Source: Anaeroglomus sp964550565 (GTDB lineage Bacteria; Planctomycetota; Phycisphaerae; Sedimentisphaerales; Anaerohalosphaeraceae). Taken from it: 11,893 nt of DNA. Below the pieces are notes generated by a model. That model was not told the origin of the DNA. It worked only from the letters and a program-made list of their open reading frames with translations, and searched no databases. Both the position numbers and the translations under genes were made by a program. The stretch is taken from NCBI GenBank assembly GCA_964550565.1, contig CAZKAI010000120.1, positions 1 through 11,893 on the forward strand. Direction: 5' to 3'. Position 1 is the first letter of the stretch. Each line of letters begins with the position of its first letter. Below, one piece after another: positions 1 to 6,859 of the stretch.

Positions 1-488
1 GGACAGCCGGGTGCCAGACAGGCCCAGATTTCCGTCCGAATCCAGGCCCCGTTGCTGTGCTTCCAGCGTTCATTATCAAAAGCGCCAGATACCGGCGGCA
101 GGATTCCCTGTCTCATATTCCGCTTGCCGACGCCATATTCATTCCAGTCCACCGGTATAAATTTGAGCCAGTATTCGCCCAATATACGTGCGTCCACCCG
201 GCCATTGTTTTCTTCCATGGCCTTGAGCCAGAGCAATTGCAGGTCCAGGTCATCATTGGCTGCCGGTTCGCCGGGCTGTAAGTTGGTGTAAAAGCTGATG
301 TCGCGTGCTTCCTGATTGCCCTCAAACGGCATGCCCAGGGTACCGCCGATATTTTTGCCCAGCCAACAGGCAAACACCCGGTCACGGAACTGGGCTTCAT
401 TGAACTGGACAATCGTGTCCTGGGCAAATGCAGAAGTTTTCCAAATTAATCCCAGCATTCCAATCAACAACAGCCGTGTGCAAGTCAT
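1..488 (-). CDS. Secreted ADP-ribosylglycohydrolase family protein, 5' part (runs off left edge)
   Basis: The frame opens at the ATG at 488-486 and stays open to the left edge, giving 162 complete codons. An AAAGGA ribosome binding site lies just upstream. Residues 1-22 form a signal peptide with a likely cleavage after AFA, so the product is exported or periplasmic. The mature start has the family's first signature: RDRVFACWLGKNIGGTLGMP (residues 35-54), matching the R-x-x-G-x-x-x-G-x-x-x-G-D-x-L-G-M-P core of ADP-ribosylglycohydrolases (DraG/ARH, PF03747), although the usual Asp is Thr here. Asn-Asp-Asp (78-80) sits where TDD metal ligands occur. The C-terminal half, with the remaining metal ligands, is outside the window. 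Family members remove ADP-ribose from proteins or small molecules; exported members are poorly understood, so the substrate is unknown. Family membership is fairly secure, specific activity is not. Confidence 0.8.
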   Translation of the reverse strand, partial: MTCTRLLLIGMLGLIWKTSAFAQDTIVQFNEAQFRDRVFACWLGKNIGGTLGMPFEGNQEARDISFYTNLQPGEPAANDDLDLQLLWLKAMEENNGRVDARILGEYWLKFIPVDWNEYGVGKRNMRQGILPPVSGAFDNERWKHSNGAWIRTEIWACLAPGC

Positions 489-883
489 AATCGTTTCCTT
501 TCATGGGACCATAACAATTGCGGGGCATTCACAATCAAATAGCAACTCACTTACTGGCCGATTCGCAGCAAGGCTCTATTTGTTCACACTATTTTATTCG
601 ATTTGCTTCCACTTTAGTATAACAAGCAGTTGCTTAAAATAAAGTCCAAATTTTCATGAAAAATGATGTTGATGTGGATTGCCAGGCAAATTTGTGCAAT
701 ATATCGATAATCTCTCATTGCCTTCCAAATTACTCCAGAATTCTGTTTTGTAATGAATAAGTATCTTTTGACGCAAAGAGAACCACAGAACGTATTGAAA
801 CGGATCGTAGTCGTGACCATGGCGCCCCTTTCATGCTGGAGCAGGACATGTCCCCCTAACCATTTCGAAATGGCAGAAGAGGG
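489..883. other. Divergent intergenic region without a convincing gene
   Basis: This stretch separates the minus-strand hydrolase from the plus-strand transporter, so it should carry promoters for both. I see no RNA family or coding frame I trust. A short inverted repeat (AAGCA-gt-TGCTT, 626-637) and two perfect palindromes near the right end are the only ordered elements; the palindromes are listed separately. A promoter for the hydrolase could include the TATACT hexamer on the minus strand near 615-620, but its -35 match is poor. Confidence 0.5.
844..873. promoter_or_regulatory. Two perfect palindromes upstream of the SLC12 promoter (putative operators)
   Basis: GGACATGTCC at 844-853 is a perfect 10-base palindrome and CCATTTCGAAATGG at 860-873 is a perfect 14-base palindrome. 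They are 6 bases apart and end 10 bases before the predicted -35 hexamer. That is a reasonable place for an activator or repressor of the transporter gene. As RNA the second one would form a five-pair hairpin, so a structured leader from a more distal promoter is an alternative. No regulator can be named. Confidence 0.35.
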
Positions 884-911
884 TTGAAAAATACGTCGCT
901 ATGATTACAAT
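884..911 (+). promoter_or_regulatory. Putative sigma-70-type promoter for the SLC12 transporter
   Basis: TTGAAA (884-889), a 16-base spacer, then TACAAT (906-911), which matches the -10 consensus at five of six positions. Transcription would start near 918, leaving a leader of about 45 bases before the ATG at 963. This is a pattern match only. Confidence 0.45.
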
Positions 912-962
912 AGACTGAGTCGATTTATACGGATTGTCCTGAATGAGCGCGATGCAAAGACC

Positions 963-3167
963 ATGAAAGACGAAAAGAAAGATCATTCCGAAATCAAGGC
1001 AACAAAGTTTGGCACATTCGGAGGCGTATTTACTCCCAGTGTTCTGACCATCCTGGGTGTCATTATGTTTTTGCGTTTTTCCACGGTGGTCGGATATGCC
1101 GGCCTCGCAGGCTGTCTTTTAATTCTCCTGGCATCAAAAGTCGTTACAATCACGACGGCTTTGTCGCTTTCGTCGATAGCAACCAATATGCGAGTCAGGG
1201 GCGGTGGTGCCTATTTCCTGATCAGCCGAAGCCTTGGTGTGGAATTCGGCGGTGTCATCGCTGTCTTTTTTTATATCGCTCAGGCCGTCGCCGTTACTCT
1301 GTATGTGATTGGTTTTACGGAAGCTGTTTTTTCTGCGTTCCCGGATATTTCCCTGTCTTTTCGTATGACAGCCACGCTGACCAATCTGGCTGTATTTATC
1401 TGTGTCTTTATCGGCGCGGGATGGACAATTCGTGTTCAATATGGAATTTTAGCCATCCTTTTAGTTTCCATCGCATCATTTTGTATAGGTGCCTGGAACC
1501 AGGCCTCGCTAGAACATATCCAGGCTAATTTTGCCCCTGCCTGGACCGACCGGTATTCGCTGCCTTTCATTTTTGCTCTGTTTTTTCCAGCCGTGACGGG
1601 CATTATGGCCGGGGTCAATATGTCGGGCGATCTGAAAAATCCCAGCAGCTCAATCCCCAGAGGAACACTGGCCGCGGTTGGATTCACAGCATTGATTTAT
1701 GCGATAATTGCTGTATTGCTGGCAGCCAGCAGCCCGCGTTCCACACTCATTAACGAAGGTTTTGTGATGAAAGAAACGGCCTGGTCGGGAATGCTGATTT
1801 TTGCAGGAGTTTTCTGTGCCACACTGTCCTCTGCCTTGGGCAGTTTAATGGGAGCGCCGCGCATTCTGCAGGCCTTCGCCCAGGATAATGTATTCAAATG
1901 GCTCCGATGGTTCGGGCGCGGCAGCGGCGCATCCAATGAGCCCCGGCGAGCGATCATCGTTACTTTTCTGATTGCTCAGGCTGGGATTATGGCCGGCGAA
2001 CTCGACACGATAGCTCCAATTATTACCATGTTTTTCCTGTTGACATACGGCACCCTCAATCTTGCCTGTTTCTATGAAAGCATCACACGCAACCCCAGCT
2101 TTCGTCCTACTTTCAAATTTAACCACTGGTCCATTGCGTTGATTGGGGCTTTAAGCTGTCTGGCAGTCATGTTTCTGGTCAATATTTTCTGGGCCATTGT
2201 TGCAATACTGCTGGCAGCCAGCATGTTTCTTTTAATCGAACGAGCTGAAATTGTTGTTCAATGGGGAGACGTTACCAGCGGTCTGGCGTTTCAGCGTGCA
2301 CGAAAAGCACTTTTACGTCTTGAAAAGGAACGCTTTCATCCAAAAAACTGGAGACCTTCCATTCTGGCCTTGAGTGGAAATCCGAAGAACCGTCTTCATC
2401 TGGTCAGCTATGCCTGTCTGCTTTCGGCTGAACGAGGCGTAGTGTCGCTGGGGCAGATTATCAGCGGACAACTGGAAGACCGTATCAATCGACAGGTTGA
2501 AGCCGAAAAAATGCTTCGTAAATTCATTGCCAGAGAAAGGCTGGATGCATTTCCCGCTGTTGTCGTTGATGACAATTTTGCCGACGGGCTGAAGGCTTTG
2601 ATTCAGTGCCATGGCATTGGCGGATTGCGTCCCAACACGGTTTTACTGGGTTGGAGCGAGGATACATCGAAATCGGACATCGCCTCGATGATATTGGCCC
2701 TGTCGCAGAAAATGAAGCGAAATGTGCTGATTGTGCGATGTCAGCAGGTTCAGGAAAAATGGAATCCTCAGACCGGAGCTATCAATATCTGGTGGAATGA
2801 TTCTGTTAATGGCCCAATTATGCTGCTGTTCGGATTTCTTTTGAAAGAGAATCGGCAGTGGCGAGACTGTCCATTACGAGTCCTGCGAACAATTCCTTCT
2901 CGGGCTAATATTAAACAATTAAAAGCCGAAATGGAAGACATACTGTCTACTGCGCGTATCAGCGCTGAAATTGTTTTACTGCCGACGGAAACGCCGCTGG
3001 AAGCAATTCGATATGCAATGCAGCCATCAGCAGTACTGTTTGCAGGCATTGAACCCATTGATAATACCAAAGCCTGTACATTGATCGCGTCGATGCGAGA
3101 AGTAGCTAATCTGCCGGGGGATGTGATATTGGTATGTAATGCCGGCGATGTTTCCCTTTCTGACTAA
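963..3167 (+). CDS. SLC12-type cation-chloride cotransporter family protein (APC superfamily)
   Basis: A 734-residue membrane protein. Residues 17-430 form the transport core of about 12 membrane segments, starting with the GTFGGVFTPSVLTILGVIMF signature of SLC12 (Na-K-2Cl, K-Cl) carriers. The family stretch FFPAVTGIMAGVNMSGDLKN is at 207-226 and the MGAPRILQAFAQDN motif at 296-309. Residues 430-734 form the cytoplasmic C-terminal domain, with WRPSILALSGNP (463-474) and the INIWWND element (608-614) typical of these carriers. Family members move chloride with Na+ and/or K+ across the plasma membrane; some bacterial relatives are annotated as amino-acid permeases, so the ions are not certain. 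The ribosome binding site is weak. A seven-residue upstream frame (943-966) overlaps the start as ATGA. The gene is monocistronic, and no clear terminator is visible before the tRNA. Confidence 0.9.
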   Translation: MKDEKKDHSEIKATKFGTFGGVFTPSVLTILGVIMFLRFSTVVGYAGLAGCLLILLASKVVTITTALSLSSIATNMRVRGGGAYFLISRSLGVEFGGVIAVFFYIAQAVAVTLYVIGFTEAVFSAFPDISLSFRMTATLTNLAVFICVFIGAGWTIRVQYGILAILLVSIASFCIGAWNQASLEHIQANFAPAWTDRYSLPFIFALFFPAVTGIMAGVNMSGDLKNPSSSIPRGTLAAVGFTALIYAIIAVLLAASSPRSTLINEGFVMKETAWSGMLIFAGVFCATLSSALGSLMGAPRILQAFAQDNVFKWLRWFGRGSGASNEPRRAIIVTFLIAQAGIMAGELDTIAPIITMFFLLTYGTLNLACFYESITRNPSFRPTFKFNHWSIALIGALSCLAVMFLVNIFWAIVAILLAASMFLLIERAEIVVQWGDVTSGLAFQRARKALLRLEKERFHPKNWRPSILALSGNPKNRLHLVSYACLLSAERGVVSLGQIISGQLEDRINRQVEAEKMLRKFIARERLDAFPAVVVDDNFADGLKALIQCHGIGGLRPNTVLLGWSEDTSKSDIASMILALSQKMKRNVLIVRCQQVQEKWNPQTGAINIWWNDSVNGPIMLLFGFLLKENRQWRDCPLRVLRTIPSRANIKQLKAEMEDILSTARISAEIVLLPTETPLEAIRYAMQPSAVLFAGIEPIDNTKACTLIASMREVANLPGDVILVCNAGDVSLSD

Positions 3168-3242
3168 AAAAAGAATTCCTTCGGGCTTGCAAAACTCATC
3201 AAATACATCACATGTCTTTTGTCATCAAGGATTTATCGTTAC

Positions 3243-3316
<74 letters not shown>

Positions 3317-3325
3317 TCTGTCTGA

Positions 3326-3353
3326 AGTGTATAATTTCTGCGTAAATTTGCAA
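3326..3353 (-). promoter_or_regulatory. Possible promoter for tRNA-Arg
   Basis: On the minus strand, TTGCAA (3353-3348) is followed after 16 bases by TACACT (3331-3326), which ends 9 bases before the mature tRNA 5' end. TATACA, offset by two bases, is an alternative -10 with a shorter spacer. Read-through from the ROK gene is also possible. Confidence 0.35.
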
Positions 3354-3375
3354 GCTTTTTGGCCGGATTCTGCCG

Positions 3376-4590
3376 TTAAATCGGATGAATATCCTGCAAA
3401 ATGCTCATTGCAACCCCCTTAATGAGCGATTCTTCGCCGCAACGGGCAGCCATGATGCGAATATCCCGCCAGGGTGAGTCGTAAACAAGCCCGTTCATCG
3501 CCTGACGGATGTTTTCGGCAAAAAAACCTGTACATTGACGACAGACATAACCCGCAAGAATAATCGTATCCGGATCAAATGTATTAATTGCTGCTGCTGC
3601 TGCACGATTTAAACGTTCTGCGACATAGTCGCGCACTTGCAGGGCATATTCATCTTGCTGTTCGATGGCCTTTCCCCACAAATCCACAACATCCTCCGGC
3701 ATCTCGGAGGGCTGTTCGGCCAGCCAATCCGACAGGATGGATTTCGCACCATTGTGAACATCTTTTCGTATTTTATCCGCCAGGATTGGTCCGGAAATCA
3801 AAGACTCCAGACACCCTTTATGTCCGCAACCGCATACAGGGCCATCGGGGTCATAAATAATGTGACCAATTTCCCCGCAACGCCCCGTTGAGCCGGTCAT
3901 CAGCTTGCCATCCATATAAATATTGGCACCGACACCATTGGCGACATTAATATACAAGATGTTACGGGATTGCAATTCAGGTTCCTGGGCAATTTCAGCC
4001 ATCAGCCGGACACGAGTTCCGTAGATTAAGACCTTGTTTTTCAGCCGCAGTTCCAGCATTTCCTTTAATGGAACCTGTTTCCAGCCAAGGGTGCTGGATA
4101 GCTGGACAGTCCCCTGCGGAGAAACAGAACCGCTCAATGTAACCCCAATCCCCAGTATTTTATCCTGATCCCCATTTAATTTCTTCACAATAGCCGGAAA
4201 TTGCCGTTCAATCGTATCCAATACATAATCAACGGTATGACTGGCTGTGAGTTGGAGTTTGCTTTTTATCAACAGGCCTGCTGTAAAATCAAACACACCG
4301 ATATGGATATAGCTGGGATTGATTTCGATACCTGCGACATAGCGTGCAGAGGGATTGATTTTTAATAAAATGGGTTTTGGTCCGCGTTTATCACTTTGGC
4401 CCTGTGTTTCAATCACAAGCCCCTTGTCACGCAAGCGTGATACAATGCTGCTGGCCGTCGAACTGCCCAAGGCAATCATACGACAAAGCTGGGTCTGTGA
4501 TAATTCCCCATGCTCCCGCAGCAAGGACAGAATTAGTCGTTCATTACGCTGGCCGGCCAGCCTCGAATCAATCGGAGTATTTTTCATCAT
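3376..4590 (-). CDS. ROK-family (NagC/XylR-type) transcriptional repressor
   Basis: 404 residues, a usual length for ROK repressors. Residues 12-64 are an N-terminal winged helix-turn-helix (LSQTQLCRMIALGSSTASSI), followed by the basic wing QSDKRGPKP. The rest is a sugar-kinase-like fold. GEIGH (239-243) supplies the sugar-binding Glu and His, and with PVCGCGHKGC (251-260) the zinc site (H243, C253, C255, C260). The two kinase hallmarks are absent: there is no D-x-G-G-T phosphate loop near residue 88, and the NDA-type catalytic Asp is replaced in IYGTRVRLMAE (189-199). It is therefore read as a sugar-responsive DNA-binding regulator, not an active kinase. The effector is unknown and no sugar genes are visible here. 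The start is one of two adjacent ATGs preceded by a weak AGG site. An AT-rich palindrome over its promoter suggests autoregulation. Confidence 0.9.
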   Translation of the reverse strand: MMKNTPIDSRLAGQRNERLILSLLREHGELSQTQLCRMIALGSSTASSIVSRLRDKGLVIETQGQSDKRGPKPILLKINPSARYVAGIEINPSYIHIGVFDFTAGLLIKSKLQLTASHTVDYVLDTIERQFPAIVKKLNGDQDKILGIGVTLSGSVSPQGTVQLSSTLGWKQVPLKEMLELRLKNKVLIYGTRVRLMAEIAQEPELQSRNILYINVANGVGANIYMDGKLMTGSTGRCGEIGHIIYDPDGPVCGCGHKGCLESLISGPILADKIRKDVHNGAKSILSDWLAEQPSEMPEDVVDLWGKAIEQQDEYALQVRDYVAERLNRAAAAAINTFDPDTIILAGYVCRQCTGFFAENIRQAMNGLVYDSPWRDIRIMAARCGEESLIKGVAMSILQDIHPI

Positions 4591-4594
4591 TCAA

Positions 4595-4637
4595 GACCTG
4601 ATTTAGATAATATTTTAATGTTAAAATATCTCAGGTC
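4595..4637. repeat. Nested inverted repeats before the ROK gene (putative operator)
   Basis: The inner pair is ATATTTTAA-tg-TTAAAATAT (4610-4629), nine perfect base pairs around a two-base centre. The outer pair is GACCTGA (4595-4601) with TCAGGTC (4631-4637). AT-rich palindromes are typical ROK-repressor sites, and this one covers the predicted -10 element. The inner outer-arm copy next to the gene also contains the AGG of its ribosome binding site, so an RNA fold could mask it if transcription starts farther upstream. Confidence 0.5.
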
Positions 4638-4651
4638 ATTGGATTTTTCAA
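4623..4651 (-). promoter_or_regulatory. Putative promoter of the ROK repressor gene
   Basis: On the minus strand, TTGAAA (4651-4646), a 17-base spacer and TATTTT (4628-4623). A perfect TATAAT also occurs at 4673-4668 but has a poor -35 partner; it would give a longer leader containing the whole inverted repeat. Which one is used cannot be decided from sequence. Confidence 0.4.
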
Positions 4652-4711
4652 GAAATTTATATCAAGTATTATAAATTCTACTATATCCTTTTACATACAA
4701 TATTATCCATC

Positions 4712-4740
4712 AGAAAAGGCCTATCCGCAGACAGGCCTTT
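4712..4740 (-). terminator. Intrinsic terminator-like hairpin ending the long minus-strand operon
   Basis: AAAGGCCT (4740-4733) and AGGCCTTT (4722-4715) form an eight-pair stem around a ten-base loop, followed by a short T run (TTTTCT). It lies 35 bases after the stop codon of the small HTH gene and before the ROK promoter, so it separates the two transcription units. The T run is short, so termination may be incomplete. Confidence 0.55.
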
Positions 4741-4775
4741 GACGACGAAAGTCTCTGTGAAACGATAGAAGGATA

Positions 4776-5135
4776 CTAAGGCTTTTCCGAATGTTCCGCA
4801 GCCAGCGAGCAGATAAACTGCATGACAGCGTTGGCATTTTTCTTGAGCAAAACCTTGCCCTGCTTGGTCTTTTCAGTAACAAATTCCCGGCTCTTTTTGG
4901 TCTTGGTGGCGATCAGTTCACTGACCAGCCCGGGTGCCATCGCCAGAAACAGTTCGTGCTCTTTCTGGATGTTATCCAACTGGCCCTGCTTGAAAGCCTT
5001 GTCTCCGTTTAGTATCTCAGTAATGTACTTGGGTGTTGTTCCGGCCAGTTTGGCGATTTGTTTTTCATCGAGACCTTTTTCTGTCTTGAGAAAGTCAATG
5101 ATTTTTTTTGACAATGCGCTGGAAATTGTTTTCAT
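4776..5135 (-). CDS. Small XRE-like helix-turn-helix protein, last gene of the PspA/ABC operon
   Basis: 119 residues with a strong AAGGAG site seven bases before the ATG. Residues 21-60 read as an XRE/Cro-type helix-turn-helix: EKQIAKLAGTTPKYITEILN contains the two DNA-contact helices, followed by a helix ending in QLDNI. Residues 61-119 are predicted to be mostly helical and Lys-rich, with no recognised ligand domain. It is the last gene before the terminator hairpin and is on the same strand as the ABC genes, 63 bases after the ATPase. It could regulate the operon or nearby genes, but that is inference. A Lys-rich, DNA-binding structural role is also possible. DNA-binding fold: fairly likely; exact role: unknown. 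Confidence 0.7.
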   Translation of the reverse strand: MKTISSALSKKIIDFLKTEKGLDEKQIAKLAGTTPKYITEILNGDKAFKQGQLDNIQKEHELFLAMAPGLVSELIATKTKKSREFVTEKTKQGKVLLKKNANAVMQFICSLAAEHSEKP

Positions 5136-5174
5136 AGTTTCACTCCTTACCTTGTTTTAATTGTTTTCCTTTTC

Positions 5175-5203
5175 AATAATGTTGCCCTGTTCGGCACATT
5201 ATT
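5175..5203 (-). repeat. Hairpin between the ABC ATPase and HTH genes
   Basis: AATAATGT (5175-5182) pairs with ACATTATT (5196-5203), and an inner GCC/GGC can extend the fold. It overlaps the stop codon of the ATPase gene. On the minus strand no T run follows, so in the operon mRNA it looks more like a stability or processing element than a terminator. On the plus strand a T run follows, but there is no plus-strand gene to terminate. Confidence 0.35.
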
Positions 5204-6056
5204 TTTTCGTCATAGCCCCTTTGGCTTCCGAGACCTTGCGAAACGCCTCGGTCACGATGCGTGAGGCATTCAGAAAATCGTCCCGTTCCTGTGCCACCAG
5301 AGGTGAAACATCCTGCGATGGCGGAATGCAATCCCGAATATCATAGGCAATCTGTCCCGGTGCATGGGTCAATATCCAGACTCGCTGCCCCAGATAGACC
5401 GCTTCCATGATGCTGTGAGTCACACAGAACACAGTGGGCTGAACACGATACCACAATTTCACCAGCAGGGCCTGCATTTCCAGCCGGGTCGGCTCATCCA
5501 GAGCCGAAAAGGGTTCGTCCATCAACAGAATCCGCGGTTCCAGAGCCAATGTACGGGCAATCGCAACACGCTGTCGCTGGCCGCCGGACAACTGGTGCGG
5601 ATATTTTCTTTCGTGGCCGGCAAGCCCGACTTCCTGTATCAGTTTTTCGACCCTTTCGGTCCGTTGATCAGCGGTCAGATGAAGCTTTTTCTGATTCATC
5701 CGCAGGCCGAAAAGAATATTGTCCCGGACCGTCAGATGCGGAAACGAGCTGTACTGCTGGAAAATCATTCCGCGGTCGCTGCCCGGGCCCGTAATCGGCT
5801 CACCATGAATCAAAATTTCTCCTGAGGTCGGTTTCAGCAGGCCGGAAATAAGGTTCAGAATCGTACTTTTACCGCAGCCGCTGGGGCCAATAACACTGAT
5901 AAATTCACCGATATTGGGGATATCATCAATCACAAATGAAATATCATTGATGGCAGTAAACGTTCCGAAACGTACTGTCACATTACGAAATTCGATAATC
6001 GGCGGTTTGGCAGTACTCTGCGGTTCGACTATAGGACTATTCTGTAATTCAGGCAT
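5199..6056 (-). CDS. ABC transporter ATP-binding protein, nitrate/sulfonate/taurine type
   Basis: 285 residues when started at the ATG at 6056; an upstream in-frame extension to 6251 would lie wholly inside the permease gene. Seen in order: Walker A GPSGCGKST (57-65), Q-loop Q100, signature LSGGQRQRVA (156-165), Walker B RILLMDEP (175-182) with D-loop SALD, and switch His in VTHS (H214). All catalytic motifs are intact. It resembles SsuB/TauB/NrtD subunits and would power the permease encoded just upstream, in the cytoplasm at the inner membrane. The permease stop and this start share one base (TGATG), indicating translational coupling. Residues 1-18 are a short unrecognised N-terminal tail. 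The substrate cannot be read from the sequence, and no sulfonate, taurine or nitrate metabolism genes are nearby. Confidence 0.93.
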   Translation of the reverse strand: MPELQNSPIVEPQSTAKPPIIEFRNVTVRFGTFTAINDISFVIDDIPNIGEFISVIGPSGCGKSTILNLISGLLKPTSGEILIHGEPITGPGSDRGMIFQQYSSFPHLTVRDNILFGLRMNQKKLHLTADQRTERVEKLIQEVGLAGHERKYPHQLSGGQRQRVAIARTLALEPRILLMDEPFSALDEPTRLEMQALLVKLWYRVQPTVFCVTHSIMEAVYLGQRVWILTHAPGQIAYDIRDCIPPSQDVSPLVAQERDDFLNASRIVTEAFRKVSEAKGAMTKK

Positions 6057-6856
6057 CAGGCAGCCCCCCTGTAGCGAAACATCATCCGCCCCAGACGATC
6101 CCAAAGCAGGTCCGCCGCCCAGGCAATGAGTGTAATCAGCACAATCACCAGATAAATATGCTCGCGGGGTCCGCGCCGAAAGGAAATCTGAACCAGATAC
6201 CCCAGCCCGCTTTCCATGACCACCACTTCGGTCAGCACCAGATACGTCCATCCGACCCCAAAGGCCAGCCGCATTGCATTCCAGATATCAGGCATGGCTA
6301 TCGGAATCATTACATGAAAGACAATCTGTCGTGTATTGGCCCCAAGCGTATAGGCCGTTTTGATATACACATCAGCCACATTATCAATCGCCGAGACAAT
6401 CAGCGGAAGCAAATAGATACCAAATGCCATTGCCAGAAAAATCACCTTCTGCAGCTCACCGGTTCCAAACCAGGATAAGGTTAGCGGCACGAGTGTCGCA
6501 ATGGGAATATAACCCGAAGCCGTCGTCAGAGGCGTAAATAAGGCTCGCATAAACGACAATGCTCCCATGGTAATCCCCAGCGGAACTGCAATTGCCAGAG
6601 CCAGCAGATACCCCAGTCCGATGCGTTTGAGACTGGCCAGGGTGTGAGTCGGCAAGTCCCGCCGGAACAGCTCGGCAGTACTATCTGCCACTTCCACCGG
6701 GCTTGGCAGCAGGGTCGGGCTGATCATCCGCTGCTCCACAGGTCCGGCGGTCATTATCCACCAGATGACCAGCAGCAGAATCATTGGGATTAAACCCAAT
6801 GGCAAAATCAGCCACCGGGGTAATGTGCTTCGAAGTTTGAACAAATCCTTCATCAT
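6056..6856 (-). CDS. ABC transporter permease, SsuC/TauC-like (BPD_transp_1)
   Basis: 266 residues, a normal length for this subunit. A first membrane segment at about 16-36 is followed by a periplasmic stretch (37-70) with the ISPTLLPSPVEV element common to SsuC/TauC-type permeases. About five further membrane segments follow. The EAA-type coupling loop that contacts the ATPase is at about 167-190 (YTLGANTRQIVFHVMIPIAM, with the expected central Gly). One such subunit would form a homodimer with two copies of the ATPase encoded next. The start is three bases after the VWA stop codon; two adjacent ATGs (6856, 6853) are possible, with GGGAG as the likely ribosome site. The binding partner should be the SBP-OmpA protein encoded two genes upstream. 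Confidence 0.92.
   Translation of the reverse strand: MMKDLFKLRSTLPRWLILPLGLIPMILLLVIWWIMTAGPVEQRMISPTLLPSPVEVADSTAELFRRDLPTHTLASLKRIGLGYLLALAIAVPLGITMGALSFMRALFTPLTTASGYIPIATLVPLTLSWFGTGELQKVIFLAMAFGIYLLPLIVSAIDNVADVYIKTAYTLGANTRQIVFHVMIPIAMPDIWNAMRLAFGVGWTYLVLTEVVVMESGLGYLVQISFRRGPREHIYLVIVLITLIAWAADLLWDRLGRMMFRYRGAA
6064..6070 (-). promoter_or_regulatory. Ribosome binding site fixing the ABC ATPase start
   Basis: AGGGGGG on the minus strand, seven bases before the ATG at 6056 and inside the last codons of the permease gene. It favours the 285-residue start over the longer frame. Confidence 0.65.
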
Positions 6857-6859
6857 CGA

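Noticed and set aside
113..427. 104-residue minus-strand frame at the left edge
   Set aside because: It is out of frame with the ADP-ribosylglycohydrolase, which has a signal peptide, a ribosome site and family motifs.
766..796. Possible dispersed repeat of the CGCAAAG type (tttgacgcaaagagaacc)
   Set aside because: Only one imperfect copy is visible here, so a repeat cannot be supported from this window.
614..820. 68-residue minus-strand frame in the intergenic region
   Set aside because: No ribosome site, odd composition and no recognisable domain; it lies where promoters of the divergent genes are expected.
6057..6251. N-terminal extension of the ABC ATPase to 350 residues
   Set aside because: It lies wholly within the permease gene in another frame, and the AGGGGGG site with TGATG overlap supports the start at 6056.
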